Below are positions 26,561 through 33,329 of a stretch of 46,785 nt of DNA, piece by piece. The notes under the pieces are model-generated. The model did not search any database. It was not told the origin of the DNA and worked only from the letters and a program-made list of their open reading frames with translations. Position 1 is the stretch's first letter. Every line of letters starts with the position of its first letter. The position numbers and the translations under genes are program-made. This DNA is from CAYQAJ01 sp964415245 (GTDB taxonomy: Bacteria; Planctomycetota; Planctomycetia; Pirellulales; Pirellulaceae): contig CAYQAJ010000006.1 in NCBI GenBank assembly GCA_964415245.1, positions 1 to 46,785 of the forward strand, in the 5' to 3' direction.

Positions 26561-27034
26561 GGAGCGATTACTCGCGTCGGGGCGGCCGCTGGGAAGGAAA
26601 TCTCAAACCACAAATCCCAAATCACAAACAAATTCCAAAGTCAGTAGTTCCAAACTGAGCAATTCTCCGGGGTTTTTCGGGCGTCGCGAAAGGGGCATCG
26701 CAACATTCGTCGCCGGAGCGATCAGCATTCAGCCTTCAGAACCCGGACCTGCGCACGACTGCTAGCTGATTGCAGAATGCTAGCGTTCCATCGAGAAACT
26801 CAAGAAACCTCCTGAAAAGCAACGTATTGGGAACTACTGAAAGTACAAAACGCAGAAACTCCAAACAGTACCGGTAGCCCGGAATTCGTTTGTCGCGTGG
26901 CCCCGTGATGGGCGTGCGCGGTTCCGAGTTTGGAGCATTAGGATTTGGCTGTTTGAGACTTGTTTGGGATTTGTGATTTGAGATTTGGAGCTTGCACGCT
27001 CAGGGTGCGGATGCAAGCTGAAAGCTGGCGGCTT
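26561..27034. other. Intergenic stretch with an AT-rich inverted repeat, no gene seen
   Basis: About 475 bp between two minus-strand genes. Base composition is clearly lower in GC than the surroundings and no frame looks coding. It contains the 24-bp inverted repeat pair listed separately. It also presumably holds the promoter for the flavoprotein gene. Confidence 0.55.
26598..26986. repeat. 24-bp inverted repeat pair (AAATCTCAAA... type)
   Basis: The 24 bases at 26598-26621 (starting AAATCTCAAACCACAAATCC) recur in inverted orientation at 26963-26986 with one mismatch, about 340 bp apart. The flanks add further similar words (CAAACAA, CCAAA). The repeat lies wholly between genes. Confidence 0.8.
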
Positions 27035-27664
27035 TCAGCCATTCGGCAACAGCCCCAGTACTGCCGCGCTCGGTCGCGCGATGACATGCGCGGCGATGAG
27101 TTTGCCCAGCCCGTCGACCTTTTCCCGGCCTGCCTCGACGGCGGCTTTGACCGCAGCCACGTCACCTTTGATGACGACCGTGATATATCCGCCCCCCAGC
27201 TTTTCCTTGCCCACCACTTCGACGTTGGCCGCCTTACAGGCGGCGTCGATCGCCTCGAACACGGCGGTAAATCCTTGCGTTTCGATCAGTCCCAAGGCAA
27301 ACGAAGTCGCTTCAGCCACGGTGGAATCTCCCACGGGATCGGTTTCGGACGGGTCGATGACCACGTCCTGCTGAATAAGAGGATTGTACAACGGCGGGCT
27401 GGTAATGCCCGGCATCGCGCGCGAATCGGGCCGGTTCAAGACGGTGGCGACCGGGCGCCCGCCCATCTCCTCGGCAATCTCCCGGCCGACGCGCACGGCC
27501 ACCTCGACCGCCGGCAGCGGGCCGACGATCTTCACGACCACGCCGAGAAAATCGTTCAGCTCGGCCTGCAAGACGCGGATGCGAGCCGCCTTTTCCATGG
27601 CGTCCAGGGCGACGATCGCGGGGGTAAAGCCCGTCGTCTCCAGAATTCCCACCGCATCAGTCAC
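27035..27664 (-). CDS. Tandem-BMC (BMC-T-like) microcompartment shell protein, orphan
   Basis: A 209-residue protein made of two BMC domains. Domain 1 (about 2-80) is DAVGILETTGFTPAIVALDA...; domain 2 (about 115-205) is SFALGLIETQGFTAVFEAID...VVIKGDVAAVKAAVEAG. Both have the family pattern G-[LI]-[IL]-E-T-x-G-F, D-A-x-x-K-A-A and GDVAAV, so the protein should form a pseudohexameric trimer that tiles a protein shell. GTG 27664 has GAGG 5 bp upstream; an open frame runs on to GTG 27844, but the added Cys-rich part looks like leader sequence. No other shell protein or encapsulated enzyme lies in the window. The upstream gene is the HtrA-like protease on the same strand. Confidence 0.82.
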   Translation of the reverse strand: MTDAVGILETTGFTPAIVALDAMEKAARIRVLQAELNDFLGVVVKIVGPLPAVEVAVRVGREIAEEMGGRPVATVLNRPDSRAMPGITSPPLYNPLIQQDVVIDPSETDPVGDSTVAEATSFALGLIETQGFTAVFEAIDAACKAANVEVVGKEKLGGGYITVVIKGDVAAVKAAVEAGREKVDGLGKLIAAHVIARPSAAVLGLLPNG

Positions 27665-27707
27665 GTTGGCCTCGCACCGGTTGTCGCCCTGCCAGGAAAT
27701 GTAGCAC

Positions 27708-27730
27708 GTGCCGCACAGCAAGCGCGGCAC
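27708..27730 (-). promoter_or_regulatory. Hairpin in the leader of the BMC-T gene
   Basis: An exact inverted repeat GTGCCGC / GCGGCAC with a 9-base loop lies about 45 bp upstream of the chosen GTG start. It could be a leader structure or part of the upstream gene's end; no T-tract follows, so it is not a typical terminator. Confidence 0.3.
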
Positions 27731-27846
27731 ATAGCGGCAGCACGGCGGAAACAGGTGTATTTTCGGGGCGCTGCCTGGCCGAAAGCGGTTCCGGTTGCAA
27801 TAGGCCGCCCCCACACGGGGACGGCGCAGTACCACCGCCCGCACCG

Positions 27847-29154
27847 TCAGTTGACCTCAGGGGGCCTCTCGCCCAACACTACATCGAGGGTCAATCGCTC
27901 GCCCTTGCGCACCACGACCATCTCGGCGTGGAAACCTGCCTCGTTCCCGCTCACCTGTTGAATCAGTGACGAGAAATCGCTCACGTCCCGGCCATCGAAC
28001 CGCACGATCATATCTCCCGGCTTCAAACCCGCTCGCTGCGCCGGCGACGGGTTTTGCGTGTCCTCGACTACCATTTGCACCAGCGCACCCTTGCCTGTCG
28101 GCAAGCCCGCCTTCTCGGCGAGGGTCGAGGGCACCGGTGCGAGTTGCGCTCCCAGCCACCCGCGCGATACGTATCCGGTATCCTTGATGCGTTCGTACAC
28201 GCGCCTGGCGACTGAGCTGGGCACCGCGAAGCTGATGCCCTGGTACGTATCGCCCACGATAGCGGTATTGATGCCCACGACGCGCCCCTGCGAATCGACG
28301 AGCGGACCGCCGCTGTTGCCGGGATTGACCGCGGCGTCGGTCTGCAGGAAGTCCTGAAAGCTCGTGCCCGCTTGTCCGCCGCGATGCTTAGCGCTGAGGA
28401 TGCCGAAGGTGATGCTCTGATCGAGCCCAAACGGACTCCCGGCCGCCCACACAAGCGAGCCGACCTCCAGCTTCTCGCTGTCGCCCCAGTCGGCGGGAAT
28501 CAGGTTGTTGGCATCGACGCGGATCACGGCCAGGTCGGTCAGCCGGTCGGCACCCACGATCTCGGCGGGTACGTCGCGTCCGTCGCTGAGCGTGACGTGG
28601 ATACTGCTCGTGTTGCGCACGACGTGCAGGTTGGTAAGAATATGACCCGACTCGTCGATTACGACGCCCGACCCCTGGCCGTGCGTCTCACGGAAAGGAA
28701 AGTTGATGCCATCCGCTGCGCCGAGAGTTGAAGTCTCTCCGCTGGTGGTGAATACGTGCACGACGCTGGGTGCAATCCGCCGCGCCACCATCTGCGAAAC
28801 GGTCTGCTGCACCTGGGCCACGCGCTGCAGGTCGCCATCCTCGAGTTCTTGCTTGGAGAATTCGTATTCCGCCTGGAGCCGGCCCGACGTGGCGGCATAT
28901 TGCAACTCGCGGACCAGGTACGGGCCGACGACACGCGCGACCAGCAGGAGCGCCAGACCCGTCAATAGCCAGATCAATACGAGCCGGATACCTCCCCTAC
29001 CAACAGCCGGCGCCCCCGCGGCGCGCCTCATGGGCGTTGCTGCGGCCGGCGACGGCACGATCTGGGCATCAAGGGGCACTTCACTGCGCGCCGTGGGACT
29101 GGAAACGGGGGGAAGCTCGTGCTGCGGATCGGAGGAAAGCGGTCGGTAGTCCAT
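27847..29154 (-). CDS. HtrA/DegP-like serine protease, membrane-anchored, one PDZ domain
   Basis: A 435-residue protein. A Pro/Ala-rich cytoplasmic tail (1-55) precedes one membrane helix (about 56-78). The trypsin-like domain carries an intact triad: H177 (LTNLHVV), D207 (RLTDLAVI) and S281 (NPGNSGGP). A PDZ domain (about 330-430) contains RAGLKPGDMIVRFDGRDVSD. This is the DegS-like layout of a periplasm-facing quality-control or signalling protease. Between the helix and protease lies a predicted helical segment (QAEYEFSKQELEDGDLQRVAQVQQ broken here by position, residues 94-117). It may be co-transcribed with the BMC-T gene 183 bp downstream. Confidence 0.9.
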   Translation of the reverse strand: MDYRPLSSDPQHELPPVSSPTARSEVPLDAQIVPSPAAATPMRRAAGAPAVGRGGIRLVLIWLLTGLALLLVARVVGPYLVRELQYAATSGRLQAEYEFSKQELEDGDLQRVAQVQQTVSQMVARRIAPSVVHVFTTSGETSTLGAADGINFPFRETHGQGSGVVIDESGHILTNLHVVRNTSSIHVTLSDGRDVPAEIVGADRLTDLAVIRVDANNLIPADWGDSEKLEVGSLVWAAGSPFGLDQSITFGILSAKHRGGQAGTSFQDFLQTDAAVNPGNSGGPLVDSQGRVVGINTAIVGDTYQGISFAVPSSVARRVYERIKDTGYVSRGWLGAQLAPVPSTLAEKAGLPTGKGALVQMVVEDTQNPSPAQRAGLKPGDMIVRFDGRDVSDFSSLIQQVSGNEAGFHAEMVVVRKGERLTLDVVLGERPPEVN

Positions 29155-29333
29155 GCGAATGCGACCTCAATGCTGGGAGGAACGGCGAGCCCGTTCATTA
29201 TACGCATGGTGCGCAAATCGACACGCGAATTTCCCATACTTCCCTGGCGCCATGGGCACTTTTTTGGTTCCGTCCCGACGCTCCGAATCGTTAAGATAGG
29301 CGGCAGAGCACGATTCTCAGGGGTGGGTACCTC

Positions 29334-29810
29334 ATGCCGGTATCGCTCAACGATTTCCGCGAGCGAGTCATCGAGAGCGGTCTGGTCTCTCAGGCCGATT
29401 TGCAAGCGCTCATCGCCGACTTGCCGGAAGAGGACCGGCCGGCGGACGTCGAACAGCTTGCCCGGCTGCTGGTGCAAAACGAAAAGCTCACGGCATTCCA
29501 GGCCCAGCAAGTCTACGCCGGCAAGGGCAAGTGGCTCACGCTGGGTAGCTATGTCATTCTCGACAAGCTCGGCCAGGGGGGCATGGGGCTGGCGCTCGAG
29601 GCCGAACACCAGCGAATGGAACGCCTGGTTGTGTTGAGCATCCTCTCCCCCGCCGTGAATAAGAATCGCGCCGCGGTGCGTGCGGCGATTCCGAAACGCT
29701 TGGCGCTAGACAAGCCAATCTGTGCGGCGGCGGCGGCTCGCCACCTGCGGCAGGAATCTGACCGAGAGTTCGTCCGCAAGGGCTCCGGCCTTGGAAACGG
29801 GCCGTTTTGA
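29334..29810 (+). pseudogene. Decayed N-terminal fragment of a planctomycete-type Ser/Thr kinase
   Basis: The first ~105 of 158 residues follow the usual start of a planctomycete kinase: FRERVIESGLVSQADL, RPADVEQLARLLVQNEKLTAFQAQQVYAGKGK, then LGSYVILDKLGQGGMG, the glycine loop. The ATP-binding Lys expected in the next strand (normally VALKVL) is replaced: the text reads VVLSILSPAV. After this the sequence loses all kinase similarity and stops, so the HRD and DFG regions are absent. A complete relative would have several hundred more residues. It could still be made as a short protein, but it cannot be a kinase. Confidence 0.75.
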
Positions 29811-29821
29811 GCATTTTGCAC

Positions 29822-29849
29822 TTGCTTATCTTGGCCGGCAAGGTACAAT
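29822..29849 (+). promoter_or_regulatory. Sigma-70-like promoter candidate
   Basis: TTGCTT (29822-29827), a 16-bp spacer and TACAAT (29844-29849) lie in a locally AT-rich patch about 75 bp upstream of the start of the next gene. It is the best-spaced promoter-like match that I noticed in the window. Confidence 0.4.
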
Positions 29850-29924
29850 TTTTGTAGCTGCAAACATTGCACTTTCCAACTTTGCATGTCTGTTCGCGGC
29901 GATACCGATTCACCGGAGCCCAAA

Positions 29925-30419
29925 ATGCCAAGCGTAACCATCACGCGCAAGAAGTTTCTCGAAGACTCGCAAGGCCGGTCCTTTTCCGATGTTGTGAACG
30001 ATTCAGAGCAACCCTTCGATGCCGTTCTGGAGTTCTTTAACGACGGCAGCAGGCAACGCCGGATGGAGGAGTCGGAGATTCACCACGATCGACCTCCTTT
30101 GGCCGGCGTCGTCCGGGAGCTAGAATCACGTCCGGCCATCGATCGGTCTCTGGCCGACATCCACACGCAGAGGAGTAAGCGTTTGCGGCAATCCATTGGC
30201 GTATTGGTGCGTATAATCATGGAGGCCCGTGGATGGCGCAAGACCGGGCGGAAGGGTTCGCTGGGTGTCCGGGACACCGGGAATCCGTTGAAACCCAACC
30301 ACAACACGGGTGGGCTGGCGCTGTGGTTTATTCGTGCTGAGCGCTACCAGCGTGCTGCGGGCATGCCGTTTTGCACCGTGCGCGAGCGGTGTAAGAAGCT
30401 CGCGTCCGCGGCATCATGA
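29925..30419 (+). CDS. Hypothetical protein, unknown function
   Basis: A 164-residue protein not recognised. ATG 29925 has GGAG 7 bp upstream and gives MPSVTITRKKFLEDSQGR; an alternative ATG at 29886 adds 13 residues without a good ribosome site. It is charged and basic (for example TQRSKRLRQSIGVLV, EARGWRKTGRKGSLG) with no signal peptide or membrane helix. The C-terminal stretch GGLALWFIRAERYQRAAGM recalls small helical domains. The base composition is less GC-rich than flanking genes, and it sits in a run of small accessory genes. Confidence 0.55.
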   Translation: MPSVTITRKKFLEDSQGRSFSDVVNDSEQPFDAVLEFFNDGSRQRRMEESEIHHDRPPLAGVVRELESRPAIDRSLADIHTQRSKRLRQSIGVLVRIIMEARGWRKTGRKGSLGVRDTGNPLKPNHNTGGLALWFIRAERYQRAAGMPFCTVRERCKKLASAAS

Positions 30420-30467
30420 CCGTCGCATAGCGACCAATGAACTCGACTTCAGAAGAGAATGGTGAAT

Positions 30468-30815
30468 ATGTCGAAAGATCGAAATACCTTTGCCAAACGG
30501 CAGCGAGAAGTGGACAAAAAGCGCAAGGCCGACCAGAAAAGGGAGCGCCGCGCCAAGAAGAAGCAAGTGGCCGACGGCTCGGGCGAATCAAACACGTCGC
30601 ATGCCTTATCACCGGCAGAACACTCCGTCTTGGGCGTATTCAGGAATTACCTGATGACTCCGGGAAAGATCTTCTGTTTCGGCACCGCGGACCTCGAAGC
30701 CTTTGATACCCCGCTGGCGCAACTCATCGACAAGGGATTGCTGATTGTGGAGAAACCCAAGGGCGGCTATTCGCTCACATTGACTGGGTTCCGCGCCATG
30801 AAAGACGGCGCGTAG
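30468..30815 (+). CDS. Small basic protein with possible C-terminal winged-helix-like region
   Basis: A 115-residue protein of unknown function. The N-terminal 35 residues are almost all charged (KRQREVDKKRKADQKRERR), suggesting nucleic-acid or ribosome contact. The C-terminal ~60 residues (LAQLIDKGLLIVEKPKGGYSLTLTGFRAMK) have the helix-strand-strand feel of a small winged helix, where a 'GLL...G.Y.LT..G' pattern is common; this is only a structural guess. ATG 30468 is preferred over ATG 30459, which would add three residues. No partner gene is evident. Confidence 0.6.
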   Translation: MSKDRNTFAKRQREVDKKRKADQKRERRAKKKQVADGSGESNTSHALSPAEHSVLGVFRNYLMTPGKIFCFGTADLEAFDTPLAQLIDKGLLIVEKPKGGYSLTLTGFRAMKDGA

Positions 30816-30874
30816 CCTCGGCCGCGACATCGGCCCGCGAGACGAGGAGCGCCCCAAGCAATCGATCGGCTCCT

Positions 30875-31210
30875 ATGAACGTCTTTAACTGGTTGGCTCG
30901 CCACTTCTCGAATCGCTGTAAGGCATTGTCGCTCTACCAGCGGGGAATGGCCAAGGCGAACAAGCACGACGAACAAGGCGCCATCGTTGATTACACCACG
31001 GCCATCGATTCGCCGGACACGCCGGCCGACGTAAAAGCGATGGCCCTCTATAACCGCGCTTTGGTTTATGCAGCCGCCGCGGAGAATGCCAAGGCCACGG
31101 AAGATCTTGACGGGGTTCTGGCGATGCCCGCGGCGTCGACCAACATCAAGACCGAAGCCAGGCGGAAGCTGGTGAGAATGCAACGCCGTTCCAGCAGCAG
31201 CCACACATAA
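30875..31210 (+). CDS. Small TPR-like protein, paralogue A
   Basis: A 111-residue protein with no signal peptide. Residues ~20-85 have TPR-like spacing: YQRGMAKANKHDEQGAIVDYTTAID, then MALYNRALVYAAAAENAKATEDLD. Such helical pairs usually bind other proteins. The gene at 31874 encodes a clear paralogue of the same length (YRRGMARAKKHNHEGAIAEYTTTID, MALYHRALAHVAAGDERKGIDDLD). The two flank a STAS-domain gene, all on one strand. A role as adaptor or regulator in that small signalling set is inference. Confidence 0.7.
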   Translation: MNVFNWLARHFSNRCKALSLYQRGMAKANKHDEQGAIVDYTTAIDSPDTPADVKAMALYNRALVYAAAAENAKATEDLDGVLAMPAASTNIKTEARRKLVRMQRRSSSSHT

Positions 31211-31308
31211 TCGCCCTGGGCTCGGAGCGCGACGCCTTCGGCAAGCGCTAGGGTTACGCGACTCTGTTGCACCGGAGTTTGCGCGCGACACGCCGGAAGG
31301 AGTGCATG

Positions 31309-31728
31309 ATGGCAAAGTATCGGCATCGAATCTTCGAAATGTATGATCTCCGCGACGAAGCCGTCCGTGCGCTGACGCCCGAATCCGCTCCCTCCGTCAC
31401 AACAGCCACCGCCCCGGAAAAATGGGCCTTTACGCAATTGCGCGTGTCGCGCTCCGCTGGTGTGACGCACGTCGAGTTTAAGACGGCGCAGAGTTTCGCC
31501 GAGGAAGCCGTGAGCGACCTTCGCGAGGATTTCGCGCAACTTGCGGACAGACTTGTTCGGGACAGCAGGGTCTTAGTGGACTTCGCCGGCGTAGAGTCGT
31601 TCAGCGCGGCCGCCCTAGATGTGCTTGTCCAATTCAAGCAGAAGCTGCAAACCAAAGGAAGCCGCGTGGCGCTGTGCTGCCTGGAACCCGCGACGCGCGA
31701 AGCCATGTTTGCCGCTAGCTCGCCATGA
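31309..31728 (+). CDS. STAS-domain protein (anti-sigma-factor-antagonist-like)
   Basis: A 139-residue protein. ATG 31309 has AAGGAG 6 bp upstream; an ATG three bases earlier is too close. After ~40 N-terminal residues a STAS fold follows (about 41-139): THVEFKTAQSFAEEAVSDLREDFAQLAD, VLVDFAGVESFSAAALDVLVQFKQKLQTKG and VALCCLEPATREAMF. S99, in ESFSAAALD, occupies the position phosphorylated in SpoIIAA-like antagonists. The domain ends early after EAMFAASSP, without the usual last helix. Proteins of this kind take part in partner-switching control of sigma factors or other outputs; no anti-sigma kinase lies next to it. Confidence 0.75.
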   Translation: MAKYRHRIFEMYDLRDEAVRALTPESAPSVTTATAPEKWAFTQLRVSRSAGVTHVEFKTAQSFAEEAVSDLREDFAQLADRLVRDSRVLVDFAGVESFSAAALDVLVQFKQKLQTKGSRVALCCLEPATREAMFAASSP

Positions 31729-31862
31729 ACCATGAACCCACGCATTCGAAGACATTCACACTTCACGCCCCGCGGGCCGCGATGGGCGTACCGCCGCAGG
31801 TCATTGCAGCCGACACGAGTGTCGCACAATTCGTAGCCACGATGCCGCTCTCGAAGGCGTAA
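31725..31862 (+). CDS. Possible 45-residue ORF overlapping the STAS gene
   Basis: An ATG at 31725 overlaps the STAS gene stop as ATGA and opens a 45-codon frame (MNHEPTHSKTFTLHAPRAAM...) ending in TAA at 31860-31862. The overlap arrangement is typical of coupled translation, but composition is unremarkable and I recognise nothing in it. It may be chance or the degraded end of a longer gene. Confidence 0.25.
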   Translation: MNHEPTHSKTFTLHAPRAAMGVPPQVIAADTSVAQFVATMPLSKA

Positions 31863-31873
31863 GCAGATCACAC

Positions 31874-32209
31874 ATGACCGTACTCCATTGGTTGATAAAC
31901 CGGCTCTGCGGCCGAGACGACGCTCAATCGCACTACCGGCGTGGAATGGCAAGGGCGAAGAAGCACAATCACGAAGGCGCGATCGCCGAGTACACCACGA
32001 CCATCGACATGTCGGACACGTCTGCCGAAATGAAAGCGATGGCCCTCTATCATCGCGCCTTGGCGCATGTGGCGGCAGGAGACGAGCGAAAGGGCATCGA
32101 CGATCTTGACGCAGTGGTGGCGATGGGCGAAACCATCGTGAATGCCAAGACCATGGCCAGGCAAAAGCTCGCCGCATGGGAGTCCCGACACGGCACGAGC
32201 AAGGTGTAG
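31874..32209 (+). CDS. Small TPR-like protein, paralogue B
   Basis: A 111-residue paralogue of the gene at 30875, matching it over nearly the whole length, with most differences at the two ends. The ATG opens MTVLHWLINRLCGRDDAQSHYRRG. The repeated helical pattern again spans about residues 20-85. Equal lengths and position on both sides of the STAS gene indicate a local duplication, after which at least one copy has diverged. The function is unknown. Confidence 0.7.
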   Translation: MTVLHWLINRLCGRDDAQSHYRRGMARAKKHNHEGAIAEYTTTIDMSDTSAEMKAMALYHRALAHVAAGDERKGIDDLDAVVAMGETIVNAKTMARQKLAAWESRHGTSKV

Positions 32210-32354
32210 AAACACCAAGCGAATGTCACACTCTTCGATGAACACATGCCTGCCGTAGGCCGCAAGTCCATCGGATGCCTCCCGATGGGCGACAGACTCA
32301 TGCCTGCGTGATTCCCGATTTCCCGACCAGCACGGGAACGCCGTTCCCTGCTAA

Positions 32355-32522
32355 GAGCTTATCCAAAACACCGTCCGGAGAAGGGGACAGGCACAACTAG
32401 AGTTTTCAGTGCTCAGTTTTCAGTGTTCAGCCGGCGAAAGGTGCCCAACTGACAACGGACGACTAACAACTGACAACCTCCTCGCAAAACGGGCCAGTCC
32501 CCGACGGCTTTCAGACAAGCTC
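32355..32522 (-). repeat. Dispersed element with terminal inverted repeats, copy 3 (inverted)
   Basis: About 168 bp, complete and gap-free. Read on the minus strand it runs from GAGCTTGTCTGAAAGCCGTC through GGGGACTGGC, GTCCGTTGTCAGTTG and CTGAACACTGAAAACTG words to GCCTGTCCCCTTCTCC and GGACGGTGTTTTGGATAAGC. Its ends are inverted repeats of each other. It lies in an intergenic region upstream of the ECF sigma factor. Confidence 0.85.
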
Positions 32523-32639
32523 TAAGTTGACCCGAGCCAGTTTCGGGGTTCGACCACATCGGACACCCTCGGAATGGAGCAGGGTTTGGCGCGCGGCGTC
32601 TCGGGGCCGATAATCGACCCTGTCGATCGGAATGCCGTG

Positions 32640-33251
32640 ATGAACGAGACCTCGCTCAGCCTGTTGGCTCGCCTGCGCCAGTCCGCGGATTCCGAATCAT
32701 GGGATCGGCTGGTGACACTCTATGCACCTCTGCTTAAGACGTGGGCTCGCAGGTACGACGTGCAGGACAGCGACGCCGACGACCTGGTGCAGGAAGTGCT
32801 GATGGTCGTGTCGACCGATCTCAAGTCATTCGACCATAGCGGGCAGCCTGGTGCCTTTCGTTCGTGGCTGCGGACGATTCTGGTTAACCGGCTTCGTAAC
32901 TTCTGGCGGGCGCGCGCGAAGCGGCCACAGGCGCGGGGGGACGCGGACATCGAGCGACGGCTGGGCGAATTGGCCGATCCCGTAAGCCAGCTCAGCCAGA
33001 TGTGGAATCGCGAGCACGATCAGTACGTGGCGCGGCACCTGTTGGTCCGGGCGGAGCCGCACTTCGAGACGAAAACTTGGCGGGCGTTTTGCCGGGTCGC
33101 ACTCGAGGGCGCCTCCGCCGACTTGGTCGCCGAGGAACTGGGCATTTCTCTCAATGCGGTGTTCATCGCTAAGTCCCGCGTTCTTCGCCGCTTGCGCGAA
33201 GAATCGGCGGGGCTGGTCGCGTCCCCGTCCAGTTTTTTTGCCAAGAGCTGA
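32640..33251 (+). CDS. ECF-type RNA polymerase sigma factor
   Basis: A 203-residue sigma-70 family factor. Region 2 is seen at residues ~20-90 (YDVQDSDADDLVQEVLMVV, then GAFRSWLRTILVNRLRNFWRAR). Region 4, with its helix-turn-helix, lies at ~145-188 (ASADLVAEELGISLNAVFIAKSRVLRRLREE). ATG 32640 is used, giving the family-typical MNETSLSLLARLRQ; the open frame starts 22 codons earlier. The next gene, 78 bp downstream, encodes a kinase with an N-terminal anti-sigma-type zinc motif. Planctomycete ECF factors linked to Ser/Thr kinases are a recognised group, so the kinase probably controls this factor. Confidence 0.9.
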   Translation: MNETSLSLLARLRQSADSESWDRLVTLYAPLLKTWARRYDVQDSDADDLVQEVLMVVSTDLKSFDHSGQPGAFRSWLRTILVNRLRNFWRARAKRPQARGDADIERRLGELADPVSQLSQMWNREHDQYVARHLLVRAEPHFETKTWRAFCRVALEGASADLVAEELGISLNAVFIAKSRVLRRLREESAGLVASPSSFFAKS

Positions 33252-33329
33252 AAGATCGAGCGACAATCGGCACTTTGGTAGGTAGAGGGCACTCTCGTCC
33301 TGCTACGATGTCCAAAAGCGAGGCCTACC

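Noticed and set aside
25494..26765. Several plus-strand open frames across the flavoprotein gene
   Set aside because: They are complementary shadows of a gene with clear FAD motifs; their translations are Arg/Ala-rich without any domain.
27665..27844. Cys-rich N-terminal extension of the BMC-T protein, starting at GTG 27844
   Set aside because: BMC-T proteins begin directly with the shell fold. The extension has odd composition, and the GAGG before GTG 27664 gives a normal start. A functional leader cannot be fully excluded.
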